Shown: piece by piece, positions 44,864-54,040 of the stretch
Numbering within the stretch: the stretch's first letter is position 1
Layout: the number at the start of each line of letters is the position of its first letter
DNA from: Bacillota bacterium
Lineage (GTDB): Bacteria > Bacillota_I > Bacilli_A > Izemoplasmatales > Hujiaoplasmataceae
NCBI GenBank assembly: GCA_018816905.1
Contig: JAHIVB010000002.1
Span: 62,001 to 126,000 of the forward strand
Reading direction: 5' to 3'
Length of the DNA: 64,000 nt
Notes under the pieces: model-generated
Seen by the model: only the letters and a program-made list of their open reading frames with translations
Database searches by the model: none
What the model was told of the DNA's origin: nothing
Translations under genes and position numbers: made by a program

Positions 44864-45937
44864 TTAAACTGTAATTGCCTTCACCGGACATTTGGAGACA
44901 CATAGTCCGCATCGGAAACACAAAGTCTCGTCAAATGTGATCTTGTCCTTGAAATCAATAGCGAAATAAGGACAGATGTTTTTACATAGCATGCACTTCG
45001 TACATTTCTCTTCTATTAGTTTTGGTACTTTTCCGATGTATTCCACTGGATTGGAAAGAGTTGTTGCTTTCACTTCTTCGATGCTTGAAAAACCATATTT
45101 GGCCAAAGCTCCAGGAAGGTCGGCAATAATTCTTTTGTACAGATCCTTCCCTTTTAAAAGCGCAGCGGAAAGCATTTGTACTGCTTCAGCTCCCGCAAGC
45201 AAAAACTCGATGACGTCATCAGCGTTTTTGATTCCGCCAACACCAATGATTGGCATATCGGGGAGTGCTTGTTTGATTTTATAGATTGTCGCTAGGGCAA
45301 CAGGCTTAATCGAAGGTCCGCTTGTCCAAACAAATCCTTCACTGTTTCCATAGACGATTTGTCTTTTTTCGATATCAATTTTCATCGTCGGTCCGAGACT
45401 GTTTACAGCTACTAGTCCGGTTGCGCCAGCTTTTAATACTGCTTTCGCAAATTCCACAGGAGATGGAATGTGAGGACTGATTTTCATGAAAAGTGGTTTT
45501 GCGGTATGTTTCCTGATTTCTAAAACAATGTCTTTGATGACTTGAATGTCTTTGCCAACATAATGAGTGGATACTTCAAACATATCCGCAAATGGTTCGA
45601 GCAACGGAATCAACACCGCCATGTCTTCTTTGGAATAACCGACGCTGATGATCAGAGGTCGATCTTTGTTTTTATGATATTCAGGTAAAAATTCGTTCAT
45701 CCATCTTTCTTTGGAGTGCTCACTCCAGAGTTCTGAATTCATCACATATTCTTTGTCTCCATAGATACAAGGCTTCGGAATATGAGGCTCTTTGGTGGAA
45801 ATTGTCTTGGTCACAACTGCTCCACAACCACTTACTCTCATAAATTCAAGTTTATCAAAATCTCCTACAAGCGGTCCGCTTGCAGGCATTAATGGGTTGT
45901 CCAGGGTAAACCCTGCCAGTTTTGTTTTTAGACTCAT
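44864..45937 (-). CDS. PreA-like dihydroorotate/dihydropyrimidine dehydrogenase with 2x[4Fe-4S]
   Basis: A 357-residue flavoprotein. Residues 1-295 are a DHOD-like FMN barrel (NPLMPASGPLV, KISPHIPSP, GVGGIKNADD). The C-terminus adds two ferredoxin clusters (CTKCMLCKNICPY and CFRCGLCVSKCPV). This is the architecture of PreA, the FMN half of dihydropyrimidine dehydrogenase, and resembles part of YgfK of known uric acid clusters. It probably reduces a ring double bond before HyuA opens the ring. No PreT-like partner is found here, so the electron donor is unclear. AAGGAGG precedes the ATG. Confidence 0.9.
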   Translation of the reverse strand: MSLKTKLAGFTLDNPLMPASGPLVGDFDKLEFMRVSGCGAVVTKTISTKEPHIPKPCIYGDKEYVMNSELWSEHSKERWMNEFLPEYHKNKDRPLIISVGYSKEDMAVLIPLLEPFADMFEVSTHYVGKDIQVIKDIVLEIRKHTAKPLFMKISPHIPSPVEFAKAVLKAGATGLVAVNSLGPTMKIDIEKRQIVYGNSEGFVWTSGPSIKPVALATIYKIKQALPDMPIIGVGGIKNADDVIEFLLAGAEAVQMLSAALLKGKDLYKRIIADLPGALAKYGFSSIEEVKATTLSNPVEYIGKVPKLIEEKCTKCMLCKNICPYFAIDFKDKITFDETLCFRCGLCVSKCPVKAITV

Positions 45938-47232
45938 GAACGATCCTCCTTTTGAATTGCTTGATGAATTTTCTTCGAAACTTCTTTTGAAAGTTCTAGA
46001 TTTTCAGTTATAGCTATTGGATGTTTGTAGTTTTCAAGAACTCTTCTTCCAGCGATGAAAACATTGCTAGGTTTAAATGCATGAAACAAGCCAAAAAACA
46101 GATGTCCAAAAGCATTTGATTCGTTCAAAGAGGTCATTTCGTTGTAAGGAATCATAAGCAAATCACTAGCATATCCAGTATCAATTCGGCCTATATTAAT
46201 CTTTAGTCTTCTAGAAACATACTCATAGTTATTTAAAATGATTTGTTTGAGATCCTCAAGTGTAAAAGCAGTGGGACTCAAATATTTCAGATGCATCGAA
46301 TAATATAAGGCAAGATACTCGCTCGTCATGGAAGGAGACAACCCGTCGTTTCCAATCAAAACAGGAATATGACGGTTCATAAATTTCTTGACGTCAGGAA
46401 GACCGACCCCATTATTCATGTTGGAAGATACATTGACGACGATAGAAACCTCTTTTGAATCTAATAAATCAAGTTCGTCGTCATTCACGTGGGTTGCGTG
46501 TACCAAAAGACTGTCTTTTCTTAACAAATTAAATTCTTGAAATCTTTCAACGACTCTCTTTTGATATTTTGTGATTGAGATATCTTCGTCCATTTGACTT
46601 TCAGCCACATGGACGTGAATCGGAGCCGTGGTTTCATTTTGAATTCTCTTCAAGGTTCTGTTTGAAAGAGACATTGAAGCGTGCATGCCAAACAATCCGC
46701 TGGATTGGTTGGTTTGATGAAGATCGATGAAATCATTGTTTTCTTTCAAGCACTCCGAAGTACTAAACCGATCGCTAGTTTCAAAACAAAAGATTCCTCT
46801 CATCCCCAAGTCTTTTGTGATTGCCTTGTCGACTTGATCAAGAGAACCTCTAATCTGTCCACTCGCATGGTGATCTATCACGGTGGTAATTCCATTTTGA
46901 ATCATTTCTGAACCAAATGAAAGAGCACTATGATATACACCTTCGAGGGTTAAATGAGAATCGAGTTTCCACCAAAGTTGGTCTAAAATGTCCTGAAAAT
47001 TCTTTGGATTGAACGGAACGCTCAATCCTCTTGCGAATGCTGAATAAAAATGGGTATGTGCACAGACGAGACCTGGAAGAACTAGTTGTCCTAATCCATC
47101 GATGATTTCATAATCGCCCTTAGGTAAATCACTCATATTTCCAGTTTCTTGGATTTGTTTATCAAAAAGAACATAAGAGTTTTTCCTAAAAGAATTGAAG
47201 TCATAGATGGTTACGTTTGTAAGTAACTTCAT
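45934..47232 (-). CDS. ssnA: SsnA-type aminohydrolase
   Basis: A 432-residue amidohydrolase. PGLVCAHTHFYSAFARGL gives the metal HxH, TTVIDHHAS a second block, IHVHVAES the metal His, and LIGNDGLSPSM the catalytic Asp with an Asn-Asp-Gly form typical for SsnA. SsnA travels with YgfK, HyuA and molybdenum hydroxylases; it is thought to deaminate or open a purine-derived ring. It starts directly after the hyuA stop and overlaps the PreA-like gene by 4 nt. Confidence 0.9.
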   Translation of the reverse strand: MKLLTNVTIYDFNSFRKNSYVLFDKQIQETGNMSDLPKGDYEIIDGLGQLVLPGLVCAHTHFYSAFARGLSVPFNPKNFQDILDQLWWKLDSHLTLEGVYHSALSFGSEMIQNGITTVIDHHASGQIRGSLDQVDKAITKDLGMRGIFCFETSDRFSTSECLKENNDFIDLHQTNQSSGLFGMHASMSLSNRTLKRIQNETTAPIHVHVAESQMDEDISITKYQKRVVERFQEFNLLRKDSLLVHATHVNDDELDLLDSKEVSIVVNVSSNMNNGVGLPDVKKFMNRHIPVLIGNDGLSPSMTSEYLALYYSMHLKYLSPTAFTLEDLKQIILNNYEYVSRRLKINIGRIDTGYASDLLMIPYNEMTSLNESNAFGHLFFGLFHAFKPSNVFIAGRRVLENYKHPIAITENLELSKEVSKKIHQAIQKEDRS

Positions 47233-48531
47233 CTAAAAGTCTCCCTTCAGTAGTTTTCCACGACTGATAATATATTCTCCACCCTGAAGAACTTGTTTTC
47301 CTCTAAGAAATACATCCGTGATAAATAGGTCTTTTTTCATTCCCTTATAAGGTGTGTAATCGCATTTTGAATGGATATAATCGATGAATCCCGGTTGAAG
47401 TCGATAAATGACAAGATCAGCATCTGACCCTTCGCAAATCAACCCTTTCCTTGACAAATGATGTAACTTTGAAACGTTTTTCGTCATTTTATCAATCGCT
47501 TTTTCCTTGAAAAGATGATACATCAAAGCATAGCTCGTCTCTACTCCACCAATTCCAAGTGGGATGTCTTTTAAAAGAAGATGGTTCTTCTCTTCCATTT
47601 TAAAAGGACAATGGTCGGTACCAATGGTGTAGACATGATCAAACAAGCTCACAAGTAGATTTTGTTCTTCTTTCGATCTAATCGGTGGTGCAAGTGTATA
47701 AAGATAACCGTCTTTTTGACGGAACAAATCATTATTCAATGTAAAATATTGAGGACAGCTTTCAACGAAAAATCGTTGATTTAAAATGTCTGAATATTCG
47801 CTATGAAGTCTTCTTAAGGTAATTCCGCTCGAAAGATGAACCATATAGAGGTGTCCTCCATAGGTTCGGACGTATTCAGCGAGTTTCAAGGCTTCGTTGG
47901 TTTCTGAAAAAGTTGGCCTTGAAACAGACAACTCTCTATAAGTATATTTCGGATTCAAGTCAATTTGTTCATCATTTTCAATGTGAGCCAAGAGTAGAAA
48001 TCCATATTTTTCAGACAATTTGAGGAGTTTGATGATGTCTGAATCATAGGTTCTTCTTCCGGAATTAGAATAGGTCGTGAACAGTTTGAGTGAATGGATA
48101 CCCAGTTCCATCATTTTTTGAACGTATTCTTCCAAATCACCGTCCGGATTTTTGATTGTCGCATGGAAAAGATAGTCACACTTTGAATATTTGGCTTGTT
48201 CAACACGTTTTGTGAAGGCTTTTTCCAAATCGATTGCATTCGAGGTGGGATCCAAGAAATCAATAATCGTCGTAACACCGCCATAAAGCGCAGACAAAGA
48301 CCCCGATCTAAAATCGTCCGCAGAGGTTGTAAACCCCAAATCCAAATCAAAATGAGTATGGGGATCAATCAATCCGGGTATGACGTATTTCAACGTAGCG
48401 TCAATGGTGACGTCCGCTGGCAATTCGTCAGTCGTGATTTTTGCGATTCTTTCATCGGTGATATAAAGGTTCGTTTTTTTAAACTGTGAGTCGATATACA
48501 CAAACGCATGCAATATTCGTTTGTCAAACAT
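47233..48531 (-). CDS. hyuA: Dihydropyrimidinase-family cyclic amidohydrolase (HyuA)
   Basis: A 432-residue cyclic amidohydrolase. PGLIDPHTHFDL gives the HxH metal pair, SLKLFTTYS the bridging Lys that becomes carbamylated, LLAHIEND and MVHLSSG the metal His residues, and GTDHCPF the catalytic Asp. Opens a cyclic ureide such as a dihydropyrimidine or hydantoin ring. GAGATGATAGG precedes the ATG. Follows the P-loop NTPase gene by 11 nt. Confidence 0.92.
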   Translation of the reverse strand: MFDKRILHAFVYIDSQFKKTNLYITDERIAKITTDELPADVTIDATLKYVIPGLIDPHTHFDLDLGFTTSADDFRSGSLSALYGGVTTIIDFLDPTSNAIDLEKAFTKRVEQAKYSKCDYLFHATIKNPDGDLEEYVQKMMELGIHSLKLFTTYSNSGRRTYDSDIIKLLKLSEKYGFLLLAHIENDEQIDLNPKYTYRELSVSRPTFSETNEALKLAEYVRTYGGHLYMVHLSSGITLRRLHSEYSDILNQRFFVESCPQYFTLNNDLFRQKDGYLYTLAPPIRSKEEQNLLVSLFDHVYTIGTDHCPFKMEEKNHLLLKDIPLGIGGVETSYALMYHLFKEKAIDKMTKNVSKLHHLSRKGLICEGSDADLVIYRLQPGFIDYIHSKCDYTPYKGMKKDLFITDVFLRGKQVLQGGEYIISRGKLLKGDF

Positions 48532-48542
48532 CCTATCATCTC

Positions 48543-49016
48543 CTATAATTCAGTTACGATTTCCATTTCTTCAATATTGAATTTTCTAATGACTTCTTCG
48601 AGCAAATCTTCTCTAGTCGATAGTACCAAATCGAGTTTTGAAGCCACAAGCTTTTTAAGAATCTGATAAAATCCTTGTTCTTTCAATTCCAATACTCCGA
48701 TTTCATCCAAATAAATCGGTTCTACTTGATGATGTATCATTTTCTCAATTTCATTCTCAATGAACTTCAGTCCCTTTTCTAAAAAGCAGTAAGGGCCTAT
48801 CTTGCAAGCAACGACTTCATCTTTCAAATCTAGTTCATGTATGGCCAGTAAGGTTTCCTGATTCGATGAAAGATGGAGTGCATCATAACGATGAACTCTT
48901 CCATTCTTCATGGTTTTCAAACTGATAACCCCGTCACCTATCGGCTGATTTAAGTATTTTGCGAGCAGGAAGGTCGTTTTACCGGAGTTAATCTTCCCAG
49001 TAACGAAACTTACCAT
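48543..49016 (-). CDS. P-loop NTPase (THEP1/DUF2478-like) in molybdenum hydroxylase cluster
   Basis: A 157-residue P-loop protein. Walker A is VTGKINSGKTT at the N-terminus and Walker B is PIYLDEIGVLEL near residue 98, as in THEP1-type NTPases. It overlaps the xdhC-type maturation gene by 29 nt, so the two are co-translated, and it may give energy or specificity to cofactor insertion. That role is inference; related small NTPases are found in some molybdopterin gene neighbourhoods. GAGGGAG precedes the ATG. Confidence 0.85.
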   Translation of the reverse strand: MVSFVTGKINSGKTTFLLAKYLNQPIGDGVISLKTMKNGRVHRYDALHLSSNQETLLAIHELDLKDEVVACKIGPYCFLEKGLKFIENEIEKMIHHQVEPIYLDEIGVLELKEQGFYQILKKLVASKLDLVLSTREDLLEEVIRKFNIEEMEIVTEL

Positions 49017-49830
49017 GGTTTTTCTCCCTCATGTGCGAATGATCTTGTTTCCCGTAATAGATTGAAAGAATCTCTGAAGAAATCGATATAGCGATTTCTT
49101 CCACCGTTCCTCCCCCGGTATCGAGACCGATAGGAGCATAAAAGTTCTTCAGATTAACATCTTTTCCGAAAGTTTCATAGGTTTTCTCTAGATAATCATC
49201 CAGTTTGGATGGAGAACAAAGCATCCCGATATATTTTGGTTTCGCTTTAATGAAAAGAATTTTATTGATGACATGATAATCATAAAGATGTGATGGCGTG
49301 CATACGACAATGTAAGAAGACTCTAAAATACCATATTTGTCGATGTAATCAAGGAAAGGCATGTGATGAACCTGGTCTGCATTTTTGACAACATCACAAA
49401 TGGCTTTTCTTTCGTCGATGACTTCAACGTGAAAGTCCATTGTCTTGAGTACATTGATGAGAGCTTGTCCTACATGTCCCCCGCCAAAAATGTAAATATC
49501 CGCTTTCGCTCCTAAATATTCATAGAACAATGTGACAATACCACCGCAAACCATCGGTAGAGTTAAAACACCTGGAATGATTTTGTCTTCATTTAAGCCA
49601 TATTTCTCTAATAGTGGTTTTCTGTCTTTAAACAACTGTTTTACTTTGTTGATCGCATAATGTTCTAAAGACCCTCCACCAACCGTGCCAAAAGACTCAC
49701 CATTTTCGGTGACAATCATTTTCTTTCCAACTTCGACGGGTCCCATTCCTTCTTTTTCGACAGCAGTGACTAAGTAGATTGGAACGCCTCTTTTTTTATA
49801 ATCTAAAATCTTCTCGTAAATCAGATCCAT
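48988..49830 (-). CDS. XdhC/CoxI-family molybdenum hydroxylase maturation factor
   Basis: A 280-residue protein with an N-terminal CoxI domain (VTAVEKEGMGPVEVGKKM, then GTVGGGSLEH) and a C-terminal Rossmann domain (YIFGGGHVGQAL, VIDERKA). In characterised systems XdhC binds sulfurated Moco and inserts it into xanthine dehydrogenase. PIGLDTGGGTVEEIA is the conserved C-terminal block. Serves one or both hydroxylases of this operon; in selenium-dependent enzymes related factors load selenium. TAGGAG precedes the ATG. The symbol xdhC is not used here because it also names the Fe-S subunit. Confidence 0.92.
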   Translation of the reverse strand: MDLIYEKILDYKKRGVPIYLVTAVEKEGMGPVEVGKKMIVTENGESFGTVGGGSLEHYAINKVKQLFKDRKPLLEKYGLNEDKIIPGVLTLPMVCGGIVTLFYEYLGAKADIYIFGGGHVGQALINVLKTMDFHVEVIDERKAICDVVKNADQVHHMPFLDYIDKYGILESSYIVVCTPSHLYDYHVINKILFIKAKPKYIGMLCSPSKLDDYLEKTYETFGKDVNLKNFYAPIGLDTGGGTVEEIAISISSEILSIYYGKQDHSHMREKNHGKFRYWED

Positions 49831-49842
49831 TGAATAGGACTC

Positions 49843-50478
49843 CTATATGAAATTAACTGCTATTGTTGTTGCTACAGCGAGAACAAAAGTAGATATTGCC
49901 GCATATCTGTTTGTCGCAAAGAATACTTTTGTTTTTTGAATCCATAAGGTATGTGCGAAATAGATTAGTGTCGCAATGGCCCCGCTGAGTAACCCGCTTA
50001 CAATCGCAAAATCAACGATGGATGAAGTGCTTGCGATTAGAGGAGAAGCCACCGCCATTGCGCCTGTGGTGTATTGAATCGCAAGTGCACCTAGGAATAT
50101 GGCTCTCCAAGTAATGCTAACCAAAGGAAGTGCGATTATTTTAGGCAATACTTTGTTCGATGAAAGAACACCTAGAACTGCGACGACCAGCAATGCCTCA
50201 ACCAAGATTGAAATCATTGGATTGATTACTTTCCAAACAGAAAGATTTGGCATCAATAAATTTACACTTTTGATAAGAGACGCAGTGACCGCTACTCCAA
50301 ATACACTTTTCTTTGAATTCGTCACTTGATAGGTTCTAAGCATCACAAGTGTCGCGATGGGGAATAGGATTGAACCTGAAATCAGTGCAGGTAAAAAGTG
50401 AAGCACATATCCTAGAGTAGCTTCAAGAAGCCCCCAGATAGCACCTAAAAATAATATGGTAGTCAAATGTTTTTTCAT
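49843..50478 (-). CDS. Six-span membrane protein in the purine operon, possible transporter component
   Basis: A 211-residue, strongly hydrophobic protein with five to six spans and the N-terminal pattern FLGAIWGLLEATLGYVLH. Size and topology resemble ECF S-components, which bind a vitamin or metal ligand in the membrane, but no family signature is certain. The operon has no xanthine/uracil permease, so this is a candidate for uptake of purine or molybdate-related ligand. AAAGGAG precedes the ATG; it overlaps the hydroxylase gene upstream by 4 nt. Confidence 0.7.
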   Translation of the reverse strand: MKKHLTTILFLGAIWGLLEATLGYVLHFLPALISGSILFPIATLVMLRTYQVTNSKKSVFGVAVTASLIKSVNLLMPNLSVWKVINPMISILVEALLVVAVLGVLSSNKVLPKIIALPLVSITWRAIFLGALAIQYTTGAMAVASPLIASTSSIVDFAIVSGLLSGAIATLIYFAHTLWIQKTKVFFATNRYAAISTFVLAVATTIAVNFI

Positions 50479-52793
50479 TGTCTTTTCTCCTTTGCTTTCA
50501 AAGCTCTGATAATTTTTTCTGGTGTCATTGGAAGTTCGGTCATCCGAACGCCCAATGCGTTTTCAATGGCATTAGCGAGCGCAGCTGGTGGTGTATCGAT
50601 ACCGATTTCTCCAACGCTCTTCGCTCCGAATGGTCCAGAAGATTCATAGGATTCTGCAAACTCAGTTACAAGTTTCTTGATTTCCATTCGGGTAGGTACT
50701 TTGTAATTCAAAAAGTCGGAAGTAATGTTTTTACCTTTGCTCGAAATAATGACATTTTCGTATAATGCCATGCCAAGACCTTGAACAATCCCGCCTTCTA
50801 CTTGCCCTTGAGCGAGTTTTGGATTGAGTGGTGTTCCGCAATCAACGACAGAGACATAGTTTTCTATTTCAATTTCGCCGGTTTCTCGATCTATCAAGAT
50901 TTCTATGAATCCTGCCATAAAGGGAGGTGGCGACTTATGACCGACGTAACTAGAATCCGCAACCAATTGTTTCTGGTCTTCATTATAAGTCAAGCGATTG
51001 CTTAAATCTCGTAAATTGATGATTTCGTCATTCACGGTGTTTTTAAAGGTGAATCCGTCGAAATCAGTTTCTGTAACATTACATTTCAATACTTTCGACG
51101 CTTCTTCTATCAGCAAACCTTTCATCTTCTTTGCAGCTTTTAATACTGCGTTCCCGGAGATGAAAGTGGTGCTGGAAGCATAAGCTCCCGTATCAAATGG
51201 AGTTAAATCCGTGTCGGATGAATAGACAATCACTTTATCAAGCGAAGTCATCAATTCTTCCGCTGCGATTTGAGCTAGGATGGTATCGGAACCTTGACCG
51301 ATGTCGGTCGCACCGATTAAGAGATTGTAGAATCCGTCGTCGTTTAGTTTGATGATGGCACTTCCCATATCGATGTAAGGAATTCCACTTCCTTGCATTG
51401 CAATCGCCATTCCAACGCTTCTGATTTTCTCTCTCGATACATTTTTATGTGGGTAAATGGAATCCCAATTGATGAGTTCCTTGCCACGTTTGACGCAATA
51501 ATCGAGTTTGCACGATTCCATATTCATTGCAGTTCCTTCAGTGCCTTCACCCATGATTGCGAAAATCGGTGATGTCTCATTTTCTTTCATCATGTTCTTT
51601 TGTCTAAACTCAATCGGATCCATATGAAGTTTTCGACAAAGCATGTCTACAGCGGATTCTAAAGCATAGTTCCCCTGGATAGCTCCATAACCTCTAAAAG
51701 CACCTGCTGGGGTATGGTTCGTATAAACGACATGACCATGAAATCTTACAGAGTCCACTTTGTTGTATAAAGGCAACACTTTGGAACCTGCGACCATGAA
51801 GACGGTGAGTGCATGTTCTCCATACGCTCCGGTATCGGACAGAACATAACAATCAATGGCTTTCAGGGTTCCGTCTTTGTCTGCGCCAAGTTTGATGTCA
51901 AGACGCATCGGATGACGAGTATAGGATGATTCAAATACTTCTTTTCTTGTGAAAACGATTTTTGAAGGTTTTTTCGTTTTATAGGTGATGTAACTTACAA
52001 ACATTTCTCCGTGCAATGCTTGTTTTCCACCAAAACCACCACCAACTCTGGGTTTGATGACACGAATTTTGCTTAATGGAATCCCTAATGTTTGTGATAG
52101 TATTCTTCTGACATGGAAAGGTGTTTGAGTCGAAGAATAAAGAACAAGCCGGTCTTGGTAATCCATTTGAGCATTGACGGTATGAGGTTCTAATGCGGTA
52201 TGTTGTTGAGCTTGTGTATAGAAAGACTGCTGTATTACGACATCAGATTCTTTCAGAGATAATTCAACGTCTCCGATGTGCATGTGATAACTTGCGGCAA
52301 TATTTCTTAATGGTTCAAAACCAATAGGAAACATTTCATGAATTTCCGGTTCTGGATGCAAAATATGACTGGAATCGATGGCTTCTTCAAAGTTAAGAAC
52401 AGGATCCATCACTTCATATTCGACATCAATCAAAGATAAAGCTTCTTCGCAAATATCGTTGCTGGTAGCCGCAACTACGGCGACTTCATCGCCGATGTAT
52501 CTCACAAATTCATCCAAAATGAACTTATCATGAGGTGAGGGCTCTGGATATCCCTGACCCGCCCTTGTGAAAGGTATTCTTGGAAAGTCTTTGTGCGTCA
52601 ATACGCATTCAACTCCAGCAAGAGCCAAAGCTTTGGATGCATCAATGTTTTTAATTTTTGCATAGGGATGCGGACTTCTAAGTATTTTTACAATCAAGGA
52701 ATTTTGGAGAGCATAGTCGTCTGTAAATGCGACTCTTCCCATCATGATTCCTTTTCCGTCGACAGATGGAAATGATTTATTGACTGTTTTCAT
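50475..52793 (-). CDS. Molybdenum hydroxylase large subunit, set 2 (XdhD-like)
   Basis: A 772-residue molybdopterin subunit of normal length. RVGGGFGGKQA, GAFRGYGAIQ, GATDIGQGSDT and FGAKSVGEIGI are the cofactor loops and the catalytic Glu. It differs clearly from the set 1 subunit, so the two trimers likely act on different purines or ring positions (for example hypoxanthine and xanthine, or uric acid). GGGGGAT precedes the ATG. Overlaps both its 2Fe-2S gene and the membrane gene by 4 nt. Confidence 0.93.
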   Translation of the reverse strand: MKTVNKSFPSVDGKGIMMGRVAFTDDYALQNSLIVKILRSPHPYAKIKNIDASKALALAGVECVLTHKDFPRIPFTRAGQGYPEPSPHDKFILDEFVRYIGDEVAVVAATSNDICEEALSLIDVEYEVMDPVLNFEEAIDSSHILHPEPEIHEMFPIGFEPLRNIAASYHMHIGDVELSLKESDVVIQQSFYTQAQQHTALEPHTVNAQMDYQDRLVLYSSTQTPFHVRRILSQTLGIPLSKIRVIKPRVGGGFGGKQALHGEMFVSYITYKTKKPSKIVFTRKEVFESSYTRHPMRLDIKLGADKDGTLKAIDCYVLSDTGAYGEHALTVFMVAGSKVLPLYNKVDSVRFHGHVVYTNHTPAGAFRGYGAIQGNYALESAVDMLCRKLHMDPIEFRQKNMMKENETSPIFAIMGEGTEGTAMNMESCKLDYCVKRGKELINWDSIYPHKNVSREKIRSVGMAIAMQGSGIPYIDMGSAIIKLNDDGFYNLLIGATDIGQGSDTILAQIAAEELMTSLDKVIVYSSDTDLTPFDTGAYASSTTFISGNAVLKAAKKMKGLLIEEASKVLKCNVTETDFDGFTFKNTVNDEIINLRDLSNRLTYNEDQKQLVADSSYVGHKSPPPFMAGFIEILIDRETGEIEIENYVSVVDCGTPLNPKLAQGQVEGGIVQGLGMALYENVIISSKGKNITSDFLNYKVPTRMEIKKLVTEFAESYESSGPFGAKSVGEIGIDTPPAALANAIENALGVRMTELPMTPEKIIRALKAKEKRQ

Positions 52794-53242
52794 GATTGAT
52801 CCCCCAAGTAGTTCTTAATCGCCTTTTTTTGTGAGATGTATCCTGTACATCTGCATAAATTGGACACAAGATATTGGTCAACTTGTTCGTCAGTAGGATG
52901 GATGAGCTCTTTTTTAAGTGCATAAACCGTCAGTGCTAGAGAAGGGTTACAAAAACCGCATTGCTCTGCACCTTCGTCTCCAAAATAGGCAGAAATCTTT
53001 TCCGCTTCATCACTGATGCCTTCAACGGTTGTGACTGATTTTCCATCTGCTCGAACAGACAAATAAGAACAGGATGGCACTGGTTTTCCTTCAATCAATA
53101 CTGTACAAACGCCACAGCTGGTATTGTCACAACCCCTTCGAACACTTAATATATTTATTTTTCTCAAGGTGTCAAGTAAATATTCTCCTGGTTCAACTTC
53201 GACAAATCGCAATTGACCGTTGATTATCAAACTGATTTTCAT
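52790..53242 (-). CDS. 2Fe-2S subunit, molybdenum hydroxylase set 2
   Basis: A 150-residue protein with the plant-type site (GCDNTSCGVCTV, PSC) and the helical site (QCGFCNPSL, LCRCTGY). The CNPS form, in place of CTPG in set 1, is common in the XdhD/selenium-linked group. GGAGG precedes the ATG. Electron carrier between set 2 molybdenum and FAD subunits. Confidence 0.93.
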   Translation of the reverse strand: MKISLIINGQLRFVEVEPGEYLLDTLRKINILSVRRGCDNTSCGVCTVLIEGKPVPSCSYLSVRADGKSVTTVEGISDEAEKISAYFGDEGAEQCGFCNPSLALTVYALKKELIHPTDEQVDQYLVSNLCRCTGYISQKKAIKNYLGDQS

Positions 53243-54036
53243 ATTGAGAGCACCTCCTTGAGTCCTCGACGGACATAAACTTCCGCAAGCTGTTCACGGT
53301 ATTCTTTTTGAGCTCTTTGGTTTGATGAAAAGTGGATTTCTTTGACAACCATCGAAGCTGCTTGATTGATTTCATTCTCTGAAACTGTATTTAATTGATT
53401 CAAGTAATTCATCGATTGAACTGCAAGTTCGGCAAGCCCAGGTCTTGAACCAAGCGCAATCTTGAATCCTTCTTCTGTCTTTGAAACACAAATGTTCAAA
53501 ATAGCAAAGTCCAGTGCGGTCGTCTTTACTTTTTTAAAGAAGACCGGCGAATTGCATTTTTTTATCAGGACTTCAGTCAGAATATCTCTTCCGACGATTT
53601 TAGATTCGAGAAAGCTTTTTAACGAAATCTCTCCATGTTTATGAAACACAAGTCTTGTATTCAGTACCAATAACACTGGAATGAGATCTGAAAATCCAAA
53701 TTTGGATACGATTGAACCACCGATGGTTGCGATGTTTCTGATTGTCACACCCATGATTTGATTGATACAACTCGACAAAACCCCTTTTCCAATCGATTGA
53801 ATCAAAGGAGATGTTTCAATCTCTCGTAACGTTGTCATCGATTTGATGGATATCCACCCGTCGATTTCTTTGATTCCATTCAAGCCAAGATTGTCTAAAG
53901 AAATCAGTGTATTTACTTTTTTCGTTGAAAGCTTCATCCAGGCTCCTCCACCAAGAATGGCATTCTCCGTGGTTTCTTGCAAAGTAAGGTACGCTTCTTC
54001 TAAACTAGTTGCTAACATGTAAGTATTTACTTTCAT
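53239..54036 (-). CDS. FAD subunit, molybdenum hydroxylase set 2
   Basis: A 265-residue FAD subunit. NAILGGGAWMK is the first FAD loop (with Ala-Trp-Met instead of the usual Thr-Asp-Leu) and RNIATIGGSIVSKFGFSDL the second. The C-terminal domain is shorter than in set 1. The ATG at 54036 has AAAGGA upstream; a TTG at 54057 seven codons earlier is less likely. It begins 4 nt after the mocA stop and overlaps the 2Fe-2S gene by 4 nt. Confidence 0.88.
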   Translation of the reverse strand: MKVNTYMLATSLEEAYLTLQETTENAILGGGAWMKLSTKKVNTLISLDNLGLNGIKEIDGWISIKSMTTLREIETSPLIQSIGKGVLSSCINQIMGVTIRNIATIGGSIVSKFGFSDLIPVLLVLNTRLVFHKHGEISLKSFLESKIVGRDILTEVLIKKCNSPVFFKKVKTTALDFAILNICVSKTEEGFKIALGSRPGLAELAVQSMNYLNQLNTVSENEINQAASMVVKEIHFSSNQRAQKEYREQLAEVYVRRGLKEVLSI

Positions 54037-54040
54037 ATCC

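Noticed and set aside
44864-44921. Longer start of the set 1 molybdenum subunit at 44921
   Set aside because: It would overlap the PreA-like gene; AAAGGAG is perfectly placed for the ATG at 44849.
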